Source of the DNA: an uncultured Vampirovibrio sp.
Lineage (GTDB): Bacteria; Cyanobacteriota; Vampirovibrionia; Gastranaerophilales; Gastranaerophilaceae
Assembly: GCA_910579975.1 (NCBI GenBank)
Contig: CAJTWU010000022.1
Span: 1-30,501, forward strand
Direction: 5' to 3'
DNA: 30,501 bases
Under the pieces are notes generated by a model, which searched no databases, was not told where the DNA came from, and saw only the letters and a list, made by a program, of their open reading frames with translations. Positions 24,128 to 30,501 of the stretch are shown one piece after another (the stretch's first letter is position 1; each line of letters starts with the position of its first letter). The translations under genes and the position numbers were made by a program.

Positions 24128-24685
24128 TTAAACTCCTCTGACTTTTGAAGATGCTAATACAATGTCTTCTAATTCTTCTGAGTATCTTTGCATAACTTTG
24201 ATAGCAAATTCTTCTATATTTTCTATACCAAGTTCGCTTGTTAGTCCGGAAGCTTTAACAGGAGCTCCTTCTGATAATATATTTAAACCTGTATGAATAA
24301 GAACAGATGTAATAGATTTTGTAGCAATTGAAACTGATAATTTTCTTCCATCAATCATTAAATCATCTCCGTTTCTTACAACAAAAATACCATTTTCTTC
24401 TAATAATTCTTTAATAATAGTAATTAATAACCTTTGTCTTAAAACGCCTTCTACCAGACCAATCCCAAACTGTTCTGATATAAAACTCAACATTAGCTTG
24501 CTGTAAATAGGTTCATTATTAATTACATCTTCTATATCCACCATTTCTGTTAAATCAACTTTGCATTCTCCAATAAATGCAACAATTGCATCACCTTGTA
24601 TGTGGAAATTTTTATATATCCAATGAGGCGCAAGTTGTGAACCTATATATTTTATCTCTTCATCTATAAATTTAATTTTCATCAT
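24128..24685 (-). CDS. DUF366 family protein
   Basis: This 185-residue protein belongs to an uncharacterised family. It opens with KIKFIDEEIKYIGSQLAPHW, followed by GDAIVAFIGECKV, MVDIEDVINNEPIYS, RQRLL, NGDDLMIDGRKLSVSIAT and LIHTGLNI. I place the start at the ATG at 24685 (ATGATGAAAATT), overlapping the queC stop by 14 bases; the longer reading frame upstream would add residues foreign to the family. The order D-D-L-x-x-x-G-R-K-L-S then h-h-H-x-G recalls the catalytic-lysine segment of lipoate/biotin ligases, which is only my inference. Tight coupling with queC suggests a shared process. Confidence 0.75.
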   Translation of the reverse strand: MMKIKFIDEEIKYIGSQLAPHWIYKNFHIQGDAIVAFIGECKVDLTEMVDIEDVINNEPIYSKLMLSFISEQFGIGLVEGVLRQRLLITIIKELLEENGIFVVRNGDDLMIDGRKLSVSIATKSITSVLIHTGLNILSEGAPVKASGLTSELGIENIEEFAIKVMQRYSEELEDIVLASSKVRGV

Positions 24686-25358
24686 TTTTGAATAGTAAAT
24701 TAATATACTCCATACAGTTATTTGCAAGTAAAGCTTTTTTTAGATAGTTGCATGATTCGCATTTACCGCAATGTTTTTCCCCTGAATTATAACAGCTCCT
24801 TACCAACTCCAGTGGAACCTTATCCTCAACTGCAATTTTAACTATATCATTCTTGCTATAATTAATCAAGGGGGCTATAACTTTTGGTTTAACAAGTGTT
24901 GAGGTTTCAAAAAGTTTAGTTGCCTGTTGTCGAAATTCTTCAGTATTATCAGGGAATGTCCCTGCTTCTTCTTTATTAGCTCCATATAAGATATAATTAT
25001 AACCAAAGGAATCGCAAAAACTTGCTGCAATGTTTAGGAACAATGCATTTCTATTAGGTATCCAGACTGCTTTAGCACTTTTATTTGTATGCAAATCTTC
25101 TGTGGGAACATCTTCATTTCCAACCAACGCTGTTTTTGTAATATCTTTTAACCAGTCAAGATTAATTATGCGATGTTCAATATTATAATAATCACAAATC
25201 TTTTTAGATGTTTCGATTTCTTGTTTTAATGCTTTTTGTCCATAATCAAATGTTAAAGCTAATTCAACATTATAGTTGGTATGCTTTTTAGAATATCCTA
25301 ATGCAACAAGTGAATCCAAGCCTCCGGATAGGAGTATAACAGATTTATTCATATTCAT
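24672..25358 (-). CDS. queC: 7-cyano-7-deazaguanine synthase
   Basis: QueC converts 7-carboxy-7-deazaguanine to preQ0 with ATP and ammonia, on the way to queuosine in tRNA or to 7-deazaguanine in DNA. The PP-loop is SGGLDS (11-16). The zinc-binding cysteines near the C-terminus are in SCYNSGEKHCGKCESC (C189, C197, C200, C203). The length of 228 residues is normal. Although the frame opens at TTG 25361, the start is the ATG at 25358: AGGAG inside the upstream gene lies exactly 7 bases before it. It overlaps the HEAT gene by 14 bases and DUF366 by 14. No other queuosine gene is in the window. Confidence 0.93.
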   Translation of the reverse strand: MNMNKSVILLSGGLDSLVALGYSKKHTNYNVELALTFDYGQKALKQEIETSKKICDYYNIEHRIINLDWLKDITKTALVGNEDVPTEDLHTNKSAKAVWIPNRNALFLNIAASFCDSFGYNYILYGANKEEAGTFPDNTEEFRQQATKLFETSTLVKPKVIAPLINYSKNDIVKIAVEDKVPLELVRSCYNSGEKHCGKCESCNYLKKALLANNCMEYINLLFKNDEN

Positions 25359-26298
25359 CAATTAACTCCTGTGCTTCTGTTTTTACAAACTCGCAATAAA
25401 TTGGTAATTCAATAATCTCATCTAAAATGTTTCGTCCGCAGAGATTGTATAAAGCAATTAATGCATTCTTTTTTACTTCATCGTCATCATCATTAAGACA
25501 TGGCTTAATGATGTCTACAGCATCTTCATCTTCACTGTTCATAATAGCTTCAATAGCATTTATTCTTACGATTGGCGATGAGTCCATTAAAGAATGTTTT
25601 AAAGCTTTCATAACTTTTTTATTATGAAAGTTTAGCTTTCCTAATGCTTCAACAATTTTTTCTTTTAAAAAAGTAAATTTATCCAAAAATCCTTGTTTTG
25701 ATTCTAATATTGCAACAAGAGGGTCTATGGCACTGGTATCACCAAGTAGTCCTAATGCAAATGTTGCAGATTCTTTTAAGTAAACAGACTTTTCTTCTTC
25801 ATCTTCAACTAAATCAATAAGTGGTTTAACAGCATACTTATCACCAATTCTACCTAAAGCATCTGCACATGCAAGTCTCACTTTATAATGTTCATGCTTA
25901 TTATTCATGCAAGCAAGTAAAGTAGTAACTGTAGATGTATCTTTATAATTTGATATGGCTTTAGCACACATTACACGTACGTTAACTAAATTATCATCTT
26001 CAGACTTGTTTAATACCAGCATATCCAATAAAATATTAAGTGTTGAAATCGCTCTATGTGCATCAGTATATTTAATTACCTGAATAAGAATTTCAGGGTC
26101 AGTAATATTTTTAAGGCAGTAATTATAAATACCTATTAAATCTGTTGAATCATAAAATTCTTCCAAATTAGCAATATTTTTGACAACCATCTGTACGGGA
26201 TTGTTTCCAACTCCGCATCTCTCCATTATTGCAGTATAATCCAACGATTCATTTTCCACAATTAAACAATACAATAAACAACTCTTTTTATCAACCAA
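25345..26298 (-). CDS. HEAT-repeat protein
   Basis: This 317-residue protein is built of HEAT/PBS-lyase-type helical repeats, for example VRLACADALGRIGDKYAVKPLIDLV, KESATFALGLLGDTSAIDPLVAIL and VRINAIEAIMNSEDEDAVDIIKPCL. It is a likely protein-binding scaffold and no catalytic motif is seen. Such repeats are common in cyanobacterial lineages, including phycobilin-lyase-like proteins, but nothing here indicates bilin chemistry. The start is uncertain: the frame opens at TTG 26298 with no clear SD, and the first ATG is residue 25 (26226). It is the first gene of the minus-strand queC operon. Confidence 0.75.
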   Translation of the reverse strand: MVDKKSCLLYCLIVENESLDYTAIMERCGVGNNPVQMVVKNIANLEEFYDSTDLIGIYNYCLKNITDPEILIQVIKYTDAHRAISTLNILLDMLVLNKSEDDNLVNVRVMCAKAISNYKDTSTVTTLLACMNNKHEHYKVRLACADALGRIGDKYAVKPLIDLVEDEEEKSVYLKESATFALGLLGDTSAIDPLVAILESKQGFLDKFTFLKEKIVEALGKLNFHNKKVMKALKHSLMDSSPIVRINAIEAIMNSEDEDAVDIIKPCLNDDDDEVKKNALIALYNLCGRNILDEIIELPIYCEFVKTEAQELIDEYE

Positions 26299-26368
26299 AA
26301 AGTATTACTTATTTCTAACTCTAAAGGATGATTTTATACAAAATGTATTACAAATCGTAATATATCAA

Positions 26369-26397
26369 TTGCTAAGAATGTTTTTTTATGCTAAAAT
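26369..26397 (+). promoter_or_regulatory. Predicted extended -10 promoter of the 51-codon gene
   Basis: TTGCTA (26369-26374), 17 bases, TAAAAT (26392-26397), with TGC directly before the -10 hexamer. It implies a leader of about 95 bases before the ATG at 26498. Confidence 0.55.
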
Positions 26398-26432
26398 ATC
26401 AAACATAAAAGAGTAGTTAACTGTAAAAATTC

Positions 26433-26484
26433 CACCGCGAGGTGTTTTCATATATTATACAAAGAGTGTGTTACATATAATATA
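26433..26484 (+). promoter_or_regulatory. Two hairpins in the leader of the 51-codon gene
   Basis: First, CACC (26433-26436), GCGA loop of the GNRA type, GGTG (26441-26444), followed by TTTT. Second, the perfect inverted repeat TATATTAT (26451-26458) / ATAATATA (26477-26484), whose right arm touches the SD AGGAGG (26485-26490). The second could modulate access to the SD. Both are short, so the structure is tentative. Confidence 0.35.
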
Positions 26485-26497
26485 GGAGGAAACGAAG

Positions 26498-26653
26498 ATG
26501 AACGTGACCGTAAGTGAAGTAAAAAAGACAGTTAAGTCTGCTTTTAATGATGAGTTTGAAAATTATTTGAAGAAACAGCAAATTAAAACAACTTTTAATG
26601 GTGCGGAATTGGAGTCATTCTCCTGGTATAGAAAAGCCTTAGGGTTGGTATAA
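26498..26653 (+). CDS. Small protein of unknown function, 51 aa
   Basis: This short gene encodes MNVTVSEVKKTVKSAFNDEF and ends WYRKALGLV. It has a near-perfect SD (AGGAGG, 7 bases before the ATG), an upstream promoter with extended -10, and a strong terminator 9 bases after the stop, so I consider it real. The product is charged, soluble and probably two short helices, with a single Trp. I do not recognise it. Like the 67-codon gene at 7522, it faces a predicted membrane protein and shares that gene's terminator. Confidence 0.7.
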   Translation: MNVTVSEVKKTVKSAFNDEFENYLKKQQIKTTFNGAELESFSWYRKALGLV

Positions 26654-26661
26654 ATTTAATT

Positions 26662-26693
26662 AAAAGCGGGAATTAATTATTCCCGCTTTTTTT
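26662..26693. terminator. Bidirectional terminator containing the stop codon of the opposing gene
   Basis: AAAAGCGGGAAT (26662-26673), 5-base loop, ATTCCCGCTTTT (26679-26690), then TTT. It ends the 51-codon gene on the plus strand. The minus-strand gene at 26673 has its stop codon in the loop region and its last codons (KKSGNN) in one arm, the same design as at 7731-7756. Confidence 0.9.
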
Positions 26694-27362
26694 AATACCT
26701 ACTTCAAATCCCGGTATCATTAGTGCAATAGGAACAATCCTTGCGATACTATGGACATATTTGTTATCTGAAATGTAAGAAGCTGCAACTACCATATCAT
26801 CTACGTGAGCAGAAAAATCAGTAGCTTTTACATCTCTTTCATCATTTTTATTCTGGAATACAAAGTTTGATAGTTTATTCATCAAGAAGTTCGCAAGATG
26901 TACCCCTACAAAAATTCCAGCTACTGCTGCTATACCTTTAGTTAATTTCCCGAATTTTTCACCAATTTTTGCAAATTGTTCAACTGTTAAAATTGGGATT
27001 GAAATATTACCTATTTGCATTAAAGCTTCTCTGTTTTTTGAACGTCTGTTTTCAGGGTTTTTATCTACAATATAACCTCCAGAAAGACCGCCAAGACAAG
27101 AACCGGCTCCTAAGGTAATTACTTCTTTGTCATGAAAATCCACTTTTGCTAAGTAAGAATTTTTGATATTTTTAAACATTTTTGAAGGTTTAAGTGAATA
27201 ACCGGCATGTTTAGCCAAAACTGCAGAGCTAACAGCAACTCCTAATGCTGTAGTTGCAGCTACAATAGTTTTTTTCTTTTTAGAATAATCACTATCACTA
27301 AAGCTATGTCCATGTCCAAAAGCTTGATTATTTATATTGAGATTAACAGGATTAATTTGCAT
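26673..27362 (-). CDS. Predicted membrane protein, related to the one at 7742
   Basis: This 229-residue protein of unknown function opens with MQINPVNLNINNQAFGHGHS, a disordered start of a style that I associate with gut Melainabacteria proteins (inference). Hydrophobic glycine- and alanine-rich segments lie at about 32-51, 82-98, 143-161 and 205-221. The segment NREALMQIGNISIPILTV (110-127) parallels RRAFKQALFQGLASICLPIVAV of the protein at 7742. There is no cleavable signal peptide. The SD is AGGTAGG. It follows the gene at 27409 by 46 bases and ends within a terminator shared with the small gene on the other strand. Confidence 0.7.
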   Translation of the reverse strand: MQINPVNLNINNQAFGHGHSFSDSDYSKKKKTIVAATTALGVAVSSAVLAKHAGYSLKPSKMFKNIKNSYLAKVDFHDKEVITLGAGSCLGGLSGGYIVDKNPENRRSKNREALMQIGNISIPILTVEQFAKIGEKFGKLTKGIAAVAGIFVGVHLANFLMNKLSNFVFQNKNDERDVKATDFSAHVDDMVVAASYISDNKYVHSIARIVPIALMIPGFEVGIKKSGNN

Positions 27363-27408
27363 AATTTACCTACCTGTTATATTAAAACCTATAAAAAATT
27401 TTTTTGCG

Positions 27409-27885
27409 CTACACAATTGGGGAATAAAATTTGGAAATTTCTTCAAAATATCTTTCCAAAGCTTTATATCCATTATAAATTTCGTTAGTTATAGAAGCAT
27501 ATCTGCTTGCAACTAAGAATTTTAACTCTTTACAACGAATTTGAAGTAGTTGATCAGCATCTTTTCTTAATAATTCATTAGTTGATGTTGACCATTTTTT
27601 TAGATAAGTAAGTTCTTCATTTATTTGTTTTATTGTTGAATATTCTAATGTATTAAAATCATATTTTTTAAGTAGTTGGATTTCAGAATTTGAAATTCTG
27701 CTTTGAACAGCTTGAAATCTGTATACGCGTTTAATAATAACGTAATTGTCCGCAACTCTTCTGTGAGAATAAGGAACTGAACTCTTTGCTAAAAGAGCTG
27801 ATGTTGATAATGCTGTAAAAGCATCTTCTTCTCTTGAAAATGTACTTTGCGCAGGGTATACCGTTTCAATCTTCTTATTAACCAC
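27409..27885 (-). CDS. Unknown protein with coiled-coil character, 158 aa
   Basis: I do not recognise this protein. The start codon is GTG at 27885, fixed by AAAGGAG 8 bases upstream. The first 50 residues are Ser/Ala-rich. From about 50 to 155 it is helical with heptad-like spacing (EIQLLKKYDFNTLEYSTIKQINEELTYLKKW, then ELLRKDADQLLQIRCKELKFL). There is one cysteine and no membrane segment. It is soluble or peripheral, and probably co-transcribed with the membrane protein at 26673. Confidence 0.65.
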   Translation of the reverse strand: MVNKKIETVYPAQSTFSREEDAFTALSTSALLAKSSVPYSHRRVADNYVIIKRVYRFQAVQSRISNSEIQLLKKYDFNTLEYSTIKQINEELTYLKKWSTSTNELLRKDADQLLQIRCKELKFLVASRYASITNEIYNGYKALERYFEEISKFYSPIV

Positions 27886-27971
27886 GAGATAATCTCCTTT
27901 TCCCTTATTTCCCTAAGATTATAATATATGAAGCATGTCAAATTGTCATTAAAATTTTAAAAATTGTTTAC

Positions 27972-28012
27972 AAAAAAGAAGGTCGGATATGCTATACCCG
28001 ACCTTCTTTTTT
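27972..28012. terminator. Strong terminator after metK
   Basis: AAAAAAGAAGGTCGG (27972-27986) pairs over 15 bases with CCGACCTTCTTTTTT (27998-28012) around an 11-base loop. It starts 10 bases after the metK stop. The T-run is present in both directions, so it isolates metK from the gene at 27409. Confidence 0.9.
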
Positions 28013-28022
28013 TTGTATTTTA

Positions 28023-29291
28023 TTAGCAAATTGCTGTTGCTGTTAAAGATTTCTTTAAAGTTTCAACTTTGTCTAAGTTTTCCCAAGGAACATTTAAATC
28101 TGTACGTCCAAGGTGTCCGTAAGCAGCTAGTCTTTGATAGAATTTACCGCCATTTTTAGCCGGTAAGTTTCTCAAATCAAAGTTCTTGATAATAGCAGCT
28201 GGTCTCAAATCAAAGTTAGAACGAACAAGGCTGGAAATTTCATCATCAGAAAGTCTTCCTGTGCCGAAAGTGTCAACGAATATTGAAACAGGTTCTGCTA
28301 CACCAATAGCATAAGCTAGTTCAATTTCACATTTGTCTGCAAGTCCTGCTGCGACAATGTTTTTAGCAACATATCTTGCTGCATAAGCAGCTGAACGGTC
28401 AACTTTTGTAGGATCTTTTCCTGAGAATGCTCCTCCACCGTGACGAGAGTATCCGCCATATGTATCAACAATAATTTTTCTACCTGTTAAACCAGAGTCA
28501 CCTTGAGGTCCGCCAACCACAAATCTTCCTGATGGATTAATTAAGATAATAGTTTCAGAATCTAATTTGATTTGTTCTGTTTCAAATACGTAATCAATAA
28601 CGTGTTTTTTCAAATCGTTATTAATGATTTCTTGAACTTTTGAGTTATCAGTTTCACCGTTGATGTCAGCAGCATGCTGAGTTGAAAGCAATACAGTATG
28701 TATTCTTGAAGGTTTTCCATCAACATATTCAACAGTAACTTGAGATTTTCCATCCGGTCTTAAGTAGTTAAGAAGACCTTCTTTTCTAACTTGAGCTAAT
28801 CTGTATGAAAGTTTATGCGCTAAACTTATTGGAAGAGGCATTAATTCAGGTGTTTCGTTGCAAGCATAACCGAACATAATACCTTGGTCACCAGCTCCTA
28901 AGTTTTCTGTTTCAGAAGTTGAAGTATCAGCGTTTTCACTTCTTGTTTCAAAAGCTTTATTTACGCCGCTTGCAATATCACAAGATTGCTCATCGATACT
29001 TGTAAGAACAGCGCAAGTGTTGCAATCAAAACCACCGCCTGAAGTTCCTTCATAACCAATGTTTTTAACGGTATCTCTAACAACTTGCGGGATATCAACA
29101 TAGCAGTTTGAAGTAATTTCACCGCAAACAAGAACCATACCTGTTGTAGCTGTAGTTTCAGCAGCTACACGTGAGCTTGGATCTTTTGTTAAAAATTCAT
29201 CCAAAATTGCATCAGAAATCTGATCGCATACTTTGTCGGGGTGTCCCTCTGTTACAGATTCAGAGGTGAATAAAAATTTCTTTGATGTCAT
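28023..29291 (-). CDS. metK: S-adenosylmethionine synthase
   Basis: MetK makes SAM from methionine and ATP. Key motifs are SVTEGHPDK (12-20), GAGDQG (132-137), the phosphate loop GGGAFSGKD (285-293) and DRSAAYAARYVAKN. At 422 residues it is longer than the E. coli enzyme (384), with extra residues around 75-105 and 115-128, as in cyanobacterial-type enzymes. The start is ATG at 29291, with AAGGAG 9 bases upstream; the nearer ATG inside that gap is out of frame. It is monocistronic, between its own promoter and a strong terminator. Its 5' leader can form a pseudoknot over the SD (see 29303-29347). Confidence 0.97.
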   Translation of the reverse strand: MTSKKFLFTSESVTEGHPDKVCDQISDAILDEFLTKDPSSRVAAETTATTGMVLVCGEITSNCYVDIPQVVRDTVKNIGYEGTSGGGFDCNTCAVLTSIDEQSCDIASGVNKAFETRSENADTSTSETENLGAGDQGIMFGYACNETPELMPLPISLAHKLSYRLAQVRKEGLLNYLRPDGKSQVTVEYVDGKPSRIHTVLLSTQHAADINGETDNSKVQEIINNDLKKHVIDYVFETEQIKLDSETIILINPSGRFVVGGPQGDSGLTGRKIIVDTYGGYSRHGGGAFSGKDPTKVDRSAAYAARYVAKNIVAAGLADKCEIELAYAIGVAEPVSIFVDTFGTGRLSDDEISSLVRSNFDLRPAAIIKNFDLRNLPAKNGGKFYQRLAAYGHLGRTDLNVPWENLDKVETLKKSLTATAIC

Positions 29292-29302
29292 CTTTCATTT
29301 CT

Positions 29303-29347
29303 CCTTAATTTATATACTACCGGTAAGGTTTTTAATTCCGACCCGGT
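29303..29347 (-). promoter_or_regulatory. Candidate SD-sequestering pseudoknot in the metK leader
   Basis: On the minus strand ACCGG (29347-29343) can pair with CCGGU (29323-29319). The bases directly before that second arm, CCUUA (29328-29324), can pair with UAAGG (29307-29303), which is part of the AAGGAG SD. This gives the H-type order S1, 14-base loop, S2, S1 with no gap, 11-base A/U-rich loop, S2. Formation would hide the ribosome binding site. The position before metK suggests SAM or methionine control, but the sequence does not match SAM-I or SAM-II as I remember them. Confidence 0.45.
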
Positions 29348-29361
29348 TACACATTAGCAAC

Positions 29362-29390
29362 ATTGTAGTACGGGGATAAATAAAAAGCAA
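29362..29390 (-). promoter_or_regulatory. Predicted metK promoter overlapping the leuS terminator
   Basis: On the minus strand, TTGCTT (29385-29390) and TACAAT (29362-29367) are spaced by 17 bases. Transcription would start near 29355, giving a leader of about 64 bases. The -35 hexamer lies inside one arm of the leuS terminator. Confidence 0.6.
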
Positions 29391-29413
29391 GTGTTATGAA
29401 AACACTTGCTTTT
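29383..29413 (-). terminator. Terminator of leuS
   Basis: AAAAGCAAGTGTT (29383-29395), 5-base loop, AACACTTGCTTTT (29401-29413). The 13-bp stem is perfect and a T-run follows on the minus strand, 20 bases after the leuS stop. Confidence 0.9.
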
Positions 29414-29433
29414 AAATTATAGACTTTAAGCTA

Positions 29434-30501
29434 TTATTTGACAACTATGTTAACCAATTTTTTAGGAACAACAATTACTTTAACAATTTGTTTTCCATCG
29501 GTCAATTCCTTAATCTTAGCGCTTGAAAGTGCAAGTTCTTGTAATTCTTCATTGCTTGCTCCTTCATCAGCTTCAAGTTTATCCTTGACTTTACCGTTAA
29601 CTTGAACTACAAGAGTAATTTTACTTGCTTTTGCTAGGTTTTCGTCCCATTCACACCAAGCTGCATCATGAATTGAACCATCCATACCAAGCTCATGCCA
29701 TATTTCTTCAGACATGTGAACTGTTACAGGTGACATTAGCTTAATTAAAGCAATTACTGCAAAGCTCAATACATTTTTATCTTCATCACTAAGTTCAGAC
29801 AAGCTGTTACGCCAATCATAGATTGCGTTAGTAAGTTCACGATATTTAGAAATAACTGTATTAAATTGGAAGTCATTTGAAATATCATTTGTAATACCCT
29901 TAATCATAATATGGACTAAGCGTACCAAATCGTCATTCTTACGATTTAGAGGAAATTTAAGTTCATAATCTTTGTTGATAAACTCAAAATTCTCGCTTAC
30001 AAGTCTCCAAACTCTGTTAAGGAATTTATAGCATCCTTCAACACCGGCATCTGACCAGTCAAAGTCTCTTGCTGGAGGTGAGTCTGAAAGAATAAACAAT
30101 CTTGCTGTATCAGCTCCGTAGTTTTCAAATATTTCATCAGGATCAACCGTATTTCCCTTAGATTTTGACATCTTAGAACCGTCTTTTAATACCATACCCT
30201 GAGTTAGAAGGTTTTTGAACGGTTCATCAAAACTCAATAAACCTAAGTCTTTAAGAGCTTTTGTGAAAAATCTTGAATATAACAAGTGTAGAATAGCGTG
30301 TTCAATCCCGCCAACATATTGATCAACAGGAAGCCATTTGTCTACAAGTGTTTTTGCAAAAGGCATTTCAGAGTTCTTAGCATCAGAAAATCTTAAATAG
30401 TACCAGCTTGAGCAAACAAATGTATCCATTGTATCCATTTCACGTCTTGCTTTGCCGCCACAAATTGGACAAGTTGTTTCGGCAAAAGTAGGTGAAGTTG
30501 T
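29434..30501 (-). CDS. leuS: Leucyl-tRNA synthetase, C-terminal part (cut by window edge)
   Basis: LeuRS charges tRNA-Leu. About 355 codons are present. The reading frame stays open to the last base of the window, and the part before the first internal ATG (30438) encodes TTCPICGGKARRE, the zinc-binding CPxCGG region of LeuRS. Then comes MDTFVCSSWYYLRF, the catalytic-core strand, and GSKMSKSKGN (KMSKS near 30160-30174), which activates ATP. The anticodon-binding helical domain and the C-terminal tRNA-contact domain follow (VQVNGKVKDKL). The ATG at 30438 is not the true start; the gene continues beyond the window. It ends at its own terminator. Confidence 0.96.
   Translation of the reverse strand, partial: TTSPTFAETTCPICGGKARREMDTMDTFVCSSWYYLRFSDAKNSEMPFAKTLVDKWLPVDQYVGGIEHAILHLLYSRFFTKALKDLGLLSFDEPFKNLLTQGMVLKDGSKMSKSKGNTVDPDEIFENYGADTARLFILSDSPPARDFDWSDAGVEGCYKFLNRVWRLVSENFEFINKDYELKFPLNRKNDDLVRLVHIMIKGITNDISNDFQFNTVISKYRELTNAIYDWRNSLSELSDEDKNVLSFAVIALIKLMSPVTVHMSEEIWHELGMDGSIHDAAWCEWDENLAKASKITLVVQVNGKVKDKLEADEGASNEELQELALSSAKIKELTDGKQIVKVIVVPKKLVNIVVK

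Noticed and set aside
29292..29382. SAM-I riboswitch before metK
   Set aside because: The leader is too short and lacks the multi-stem SAM-I core motifs; only a compact pseudoknot can be proposed.
1..30501. CRISPR array, tRNA, rRNA, insertion sequence or prophage
   Set aside because: No regularly spaced repeats, no T-loop/acceptor patterns, and no transposase, integrase or phage structural genes were seen.

Overview
The window is AT-rich, gene-dense and reads as ordinary chromosome of a Gram-negative-type bacterium. I found no phage genes, transposase, integrase, CRISPR array, tRNA or rRNA. My best placement is a host-associated, non-photosynthetic relative of Cyanobacteria (Gastranaerophilales/Melainabacteria type). 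The reasons are the QNRATRGKAG form of the GyrA-box, a long MetK, envelope genes such as AsmA-like and SPOR proteins, and lineage-looking membrane proteins with INP-type N-termini. This placement is an inference from family resemblance, not a database result.

Layout. 1-3731 (minus): gyrA followed by ilvC, joined through a hairpin that touches the ilvC ribosome binding site; ilvC carries an in-frame palindromic insertion. 3732-4113: a gene-less stretch with the gyrA promoter and a plus-strand promoter-to-terminator unit that looks like a small RNA or gene relic. 4114-7305: a SWIM/SNF2 helicase. 7481-9172: two short plus-strand genes of unknown function whose upstream motif is shared with the unit at 3897, around a minus-strand membrane protein. 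9187-16143 (minus): a tight five-gene operon of a degenerate PAS/histidine kinase, a MalK/MsmX-type ATPase, an AsmA-like protein, a CooC-like P-loop ATPase and folD. 16260-17270: a DnaJ-like co-chaperone with a half-size zinc site. 17339-21342 (plus): gcvT, gcvH and gcvPA, then a CNT-type nucleoside transporter where gcvPB might be expected. 21298-23412 (minus): a small helical protein, then a winged-helix gene coupled to a DUF262-like gene. 23538-26298 (minus): HEAT-repeat protein, queC, DUF366 and SPOR protein, all overlapping or nearly so. 26369-27885: a 51-codon plus-strand gene with a structured leader, a second membrane protein related to the one at 7742, and an unknown coiled-coil protein. 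28023-30501 (minus): metK, with a leader that can form an SD-sequestering H-type pseudoknot, and the 3' part of leuS.

Metabolic themes. One-carbon metabolism recurs: GcvT/H/PA make methylene-THF from glycine, FolD interconverts it with formyl-THF, and MetK makes SAM. QueC starts 7-deazaguanine synthesis. The most interesting items are the metK leader pseudoknot, the pseudo-histidine kinase, the ilvC insertion, the repeated promoter module with its possible small RNA, and two loci where a tiny plus-strand gene faces a related membrane protein and the shared terminator contains the membrane gene's stop codon.
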